Shown here in pieces: positions 49,701-55,700 of a stretch of DNA of 64,000 bases. The position numbers and the translations under genes are program-made. The stretch spans positions 45,146,065 to 45,210,064 of the forward strand of contig OX411555.1 of assembly GCA_948146395.1 (NCBI GenBank). The letters run 5' to 3'. Under the pieces are notes generated by a model. That model was not told where the DNA came from. It worked only from the letters and a program-made list of their open reading frames with translations, and did not search any database. This DNA is from Fragum whitleyi. Lineage: Eukaryota; Mollusca; Bivalvia; Cardiida; Cardiidae. Every line of letters starts with the position of its first letter. Within the stretch, counting starts at the first letter, position 1.

Positions 49701-52700
49701 ATTTAACCATCAAGACTTTTCATCACAGGACTATAACTCTTGTCAAAAGTCAGTGGACCACAACCCAAATTGTATGCACACCTCTGCTTGATACCAAGCA
49801 TAATTATAGGCTACAGATATACTGTTCAACAATCAAACTCACAAATCTACTGTTTGAAAAGCTGAATCCTATGTACTCCGACAATAATAACTTTAAAAGT
49901 TATAAAAAGCTCTTTATTCTACAAACATAAAGTCAGTTGAAACTGAGTTGTGAAATGCCATTATCATAGTTGAATTTCATAATCTTTGCAAACCTTTATA
50001 CTTTCAATTGTACTACCATTTACTTTTTACCAATCATGCAAAATAGACCATCTGGGTAAAATACATTCTTGAACAATAGCTAACCTTGGGCACTTTGTGC
50101 TAAAGGTAGGCTTAAAAGAGATGGTACCAGTACAGGTCAACCCAAGATAACATTTCTAAAATTCTTTACAGGGAGTTCAATAATTGAAGTTAAAAATTGT
50201 TCTTAGAATCTTAGAGTGAAAAGATCAAACCCAAGTCAGTCTGTGCAGCCATTGCAGTCTGACTAGGGTCAACGCTTTACCTAGACAGTTCCTTTTTACT
50301 GTCACACTTGTTAAATTGACAAAATATCCGAACTTTACTAACCTGTATAACATTTGATAACTTTACACCCAAGGATTCCTCTGGCTTCATCAGAAGATAA
50401 GACTTGGATTGGAGAATTAAATCTAGCAGTTCCATCAAAGCTTCTGAAAAAATACGAGCTTTTACAGAACAAGAAATCAATGAATAACAAATAATTATGT
50501 TCTCTTTATATTCTTATTCTATTTTTTACCAATCAAGAGGCACATGAGTTTGACCAGGGTTCAACACAAACAGTGTCCCAGGGTGCTGAGGATCCCTAAA
50601 TATTAGGAGGGATCTCATTAGCTCAAGCAAGGGATTCCTTCAGGATCTATTGATATTTTAGAAGTTTATTTGATCAGGATCAGGACGGTAGCACTCATCC
50701 TTTCAGACTATGTGGGATAGCAGCTTGAGGCTAGAAAAGGATGTTATGGTAGTACTGGTGTGAGAAATACCTTTGTTAGGGGCTCAAACCATTGCAATAT
50801 AAATGAAAAAAAAAAGTTGAAAGTCACATAAAGCCCGATTCAAACAAATCCTTCGATATTCATAGATTTTAGAAGTTCATTTGATTAGAATCCATCATTT
50901 TCCAGGCCAAGGTTCCATAACTTTACTTTGTTCCTTACAGATTTAAGGAACAAAGTAAAAATAGATCCTTAGTTTTGAAAAATATAAGAATAAATCAATA
51001 ACCAATGATTTTTGTTGCTTTATCTTTAAAATGATAATTGTGTAATGAAGAAAGGGATCCCTGGTTATCTGGAGGAATCCCTGCTTATCTGGAAGGATCC
51101 CTGGTTATCTGGAGGGATCCCTGGTTATCTTTGAGATCCCTGGTATGGAGGGATCCCTTATTATCTGAAGAGACCCCTAGTTATCTGGAGGGATCCCTGG
51201 TTACCTGGAGGGATCCCTGGAAAACTGGTGGGATCCCTAGTTATCTGCAGAGATCATAAGTTATCTGGAGAGATCCCTGGTTATCTGGAGGGATCCCAGG
51301 TTATCTGGAGGGATCCTAGGTTATCTTGAGGGATCCCTGGTAATCTGGAGGGATCCCCACCTCAACAAGTAAGGATTCCTGCAGAGCCCTATGGAAAAAC
51401 AGTTTATGTCAACCACTGCTTTAAACCCCCATCAAGCAAATCACTAGACACCAGTCCAAATTTCAAAAGAAGTTTCATACTAATTATGGGGACTAGAGAT
51501 GAAACAGTAGAAATGGAACTTTTAAAGGCCTGTAGCATGATTGGGAGATGAAAAAATAGCTTTTAAGCATCATTAATCCAACTCAACTGTTTCACCTCTT
51601 GGTGATTTGCTTGATTGGGTTTTAAACCTCTTTTAACAATCTTTTAGTCAGATTGCTGCAACTGTAGCACATAGCAATGGATTCCTGGTAGTTCTCACAC
51701 CAGTACAACTATTACATCCATTCCTAGCCTCCAGCTGCTATCCCAAATTGATCAACAATTATCAATCCAATGGTGGGGGAGGATGAGTACTGTTGTCGGA
51801 GATTCAACCCTGGACCTCTAGATTGACAGTTGGACATGCTACTAACTGCGCTATGACAGCGGTCTCAAGATTGTAAAGGTGACAATGAAAAGTTGATGAA
51901 ATTTGCAATCCCAGTGACCATTTCAATTATAAAATTGAATTCTAATAAGACTTACCTACGCCATCCAAAGGCTTGTTTGTTGAAAATAATGTCTTCATTT
52001 TTACAATGGCTGTACAGGATTTGGCCTCCAGTAATGATAGAGCATTTTCTAATAGGGAAATCTGTTAAGTACAGGGGATACAAAATGTTAAACAATGTCG
52101 CTAATAGTGACAAGCTATGACTTGACTAAATGTGTGTAAATGTATATATTGATGGCTCAGTGCAAAACAGTTATAACTGCCTATAAATATATAGGCAGTT
52201 ACAACTTTTTTGCTGTAAATATCTATATGTGACCCACCAAAAGAAAAGGGACCATCTGGGTAGTAGGTAAAGTATCAGCCCTAGTTAGACTGTGTGGATT
52301 GACTAGGGTCAAAATTTTCATAATTTTCTGAATCTAGAATGACCAATCTATCTTTTGTGGGAGAACTTTTTAAAATTTCAACCTCTGGTTGACCTGTACT
52401 TGAAACAAACTCTTTTAAAATATTTATTTTACCGAGTTCCCAGATGGTCCCTTTTCTTGTGGTGGATCGCATATAATATACATATATGACAATTTTTCTT
52501 TTGAATAAATCGAAATCTAAAAAAACCTTTGTCATGCTGAATAAACATTGGCAAATTAGCTTAAAAATAAAAGTGCTGTAATAAAAGGTCAGTATTAAAT
52601 TCAAAAATACAATTTGTAAATCTTTCATGTTAAAAAAGGAGATTGATTGATTACATGGAGTTTTTTGCCGCTTTTTTTCAGTAATATCGCAGAGCATCTA

Positions 52701-55700
52701 ACAATGGATTCCTGGTATTTCTCTCACCAGTACTACTATTACATCCTTTCCTAGCCTCCAGCTGCTATCTCACATAGGTCTACAATTATAAACCCATTGA
52801 TTAGAGATAAATAGTCGGAGTGAAAGAGTGTTGCCGTAAGGGATTTAAGATAGGTTGATTGAATGGAGTTTTACGCTGCTTTCATAATATTTTCACAGTT
52901 ATATTGCGGCGGCTGGAGCACCTAACAATGGGTTCCTGGTATTTCTCTGACCAATACAACCATCACATCCTTTCCTAGCCTCCAGCTATCTCACATTGGT
53001 CTACGATTATCAACCCATTGGTAAGAGACAAATAGTCGGAAAGAATGAGTGCAGCCATCAGGGATCAAACCCGGGATCTCTAGATTGACAGTCCTATGCG
53101 CTACCAACTGCGCTATGACAGCTGCCTCAGGGATTTAAGAAGGAGAATCAGAAGGTATAGACTAAGATTGGACTGCACTAATGATCAGGATGATCTTGGC
53201 CTATACCTCCTGCTATAGTAAGAATATTAAGGGCTCAGCATGATAAGGGATAATTCCAAGGTCATGGTCAGTTTATATCTTACCTCTTCATGAACAATCA
53301 TTAGGTAAGATCTTTTACTTGGCATTGCTTCCATCACAGAGTTCAAGGACGTTGTCACATGTTGTATAAACCAAACTGTGGGGTCAAAGTTCAAGGCCAA
53401 ATACTCCAGGTAAATAATCTTTCTATACTGCTCTCCCTGAAAATAAGATAATATATTGTTGGCTCAGAACAAAAGCTTTGTATAGTTTTTGGTTTAAGCC
53501 CTCAATAATTGCACTACTGAAACACTTATATCAGAAAAGCATCTGCTTATATATATTAACCCTCATCATGCTGAACACGGAATATTTTTGCTTTGGCATG
53601 AGGTATGGACAAAGATCAGACTGCACATATGTGCAGTCTGCTCTTAATATATACCACCTGATGTCACTTTTTTAACTTAAAACTTATATTTTTTTAAAAA
53701 TAAGCAGTAACTCACAATAAGTGCATCCAAGGTTTTCAGCACTTTGATTTTAATACAATTTGTGCCAAGTTTTTTATTCAGCATGACAAGGGGTCAACTA
53801 TGAGGGTTAATCCTTTATAGTTTTGAACATTCATTTCCTCATTCAAACTAAAGGTGTTGCAAAGTGGACTAATACTCTGAGCCATGCTACGTCCCGGTAT
53901 AAAAGCCATAAGTGCATAATGTGTTGGGAATAAAAGATATATCATCACATCAGCTTATCACATGTGTGACCAACATATTAAGGGCAAGCTGTACTGCTGA
54001 ATTGTATAGGAAGCAGAATCCAGCAGGATAAATTCAAGTTGTAAGTGCTTATATAAAGTTTCATTATTCTAGATCACTTCGTTCTTCAGTTAAAAGTCAA
54101 TTGATCTATGGATGGACAGACAGATGGACATACTGGAATATACCTTTCCTCTTATACTTTGTAGGTGTGTGTGTGGGAGGGGGGAGGGGCGGTATTTAAG
54201 ACCCTTGAAAATGTTCTATGTATGCATTTTGTAAAATTTAGTTTAAATCTATCTGTTTCACATCAAAAGGGAATCAAGGCTTACAATTCAGATTCCCTGT
54301 TCAAAGACGATTGGTCCCAGAAGTATTGGATGTACTCTACACAGGGTGGTGGTAACAGCACAACTGCTGTCGAGCTAGCACAATAGCTCCGGAAAGGTCT
54401 AATTTTAAGCTCTACTGACCAAAGGTCAGGAGAGCTACATCAATACCAGTTTTCCATCGAGGGTCAGTCAGTCAGCTGTGTGTCTGGCTGTTTGTCTGTC
54501 CATCCTTTAACTTTTGCTTGTTAAAGCTCTAGAGTCAACAGTTTCTATCTGATAGTTGACCTTAACCTGTAACCTTTGAGCTTTCCGAAAATTTCTTTCA
54601 AATAGCTCACTTTCTCCATAAATGTAGGAGTAATTGAAAATCAGACACACTTACAGGGTTTGGACAGATAGACACACTAGCACCGAGCCAATATTGTGAC
54701 AACTAAGTATTGCCTATCCCTTACCAAAATATATTGCCTCTCGCAAACATTTGCTGCAAATTTGCAGCAAATTTGCTGCCAATTTATTTTTCGTATGCAA
54801 ATAGCTCACTTTCTCCATAAATGTAGGAGTAATTGTCCCAAGAAAATCAAACACACTTACAGGGTTTGGACAGATAGACATACTAGCACCAAGCCATTAT
54901 TGTGACAACTAAGTACAGTCAAACCTGTCTTATGCAAGCACCCAAGGGACATTTAAAAAGTGCTTGCTTAAGATAGGTGCTTGCTTAATACAGGTCAATT
55001 TTAGTGTAATTGGTTCATTAGGGAACTCTGTGGCCACTTGCTTAACCCTTTCCTGTTCAATCCCTGCTTTTTACGTGCCTGTGATTTTATGATTGAGAAA
55101 ACATTGTGAAAAAAGAAGAAATTGCTTCTGACAAGCAATTTCTTCTTTTTCCACACTATTTTCTACCCTACTGAATGGTTATTTTTCCAATTAAATGCAA
55201 TTTGAATATTCCTTTCAATTTGGATAGGTTTAAAATTTTGTAAAACAGGAAAGGGCTAAGACAGGTTGCTTGCTGAATACAGGTGGCCACTAAGACAGGT
55301 TTGACTGTATTGCCTACCACACATTTGCTTGATAAAAAGTATTTGTTTTGCCTTTAACCTACGTAACCCAAAAGCATTAGGAAACTGTCATATGTCATTG
55401 GCAATAATTGTATAAAGGTTCAGGCTTCTATGTCAATTGATGTTAAGTTTGATTTGTCATCAGGTTGGGCTCTTCTTTGAATCATATGGAATAATTTTAT
55501 TTAGGTTCAAAATTCTTGGTAAATATATTCGTGAAGTAAAAGAGAAATGAAATATCTACAGATGAACAAACAGAAATGTTGAAACCAAGCATATGACTTA
55601 TTGAGACATTGAATGAAAGTAACCCATATCCAGCTGACAAAGTTGAAGTCTGGTCTTGGCTATATTTTAATTTTCCATGCTTTTTGAAGCCTTTTGCTTC

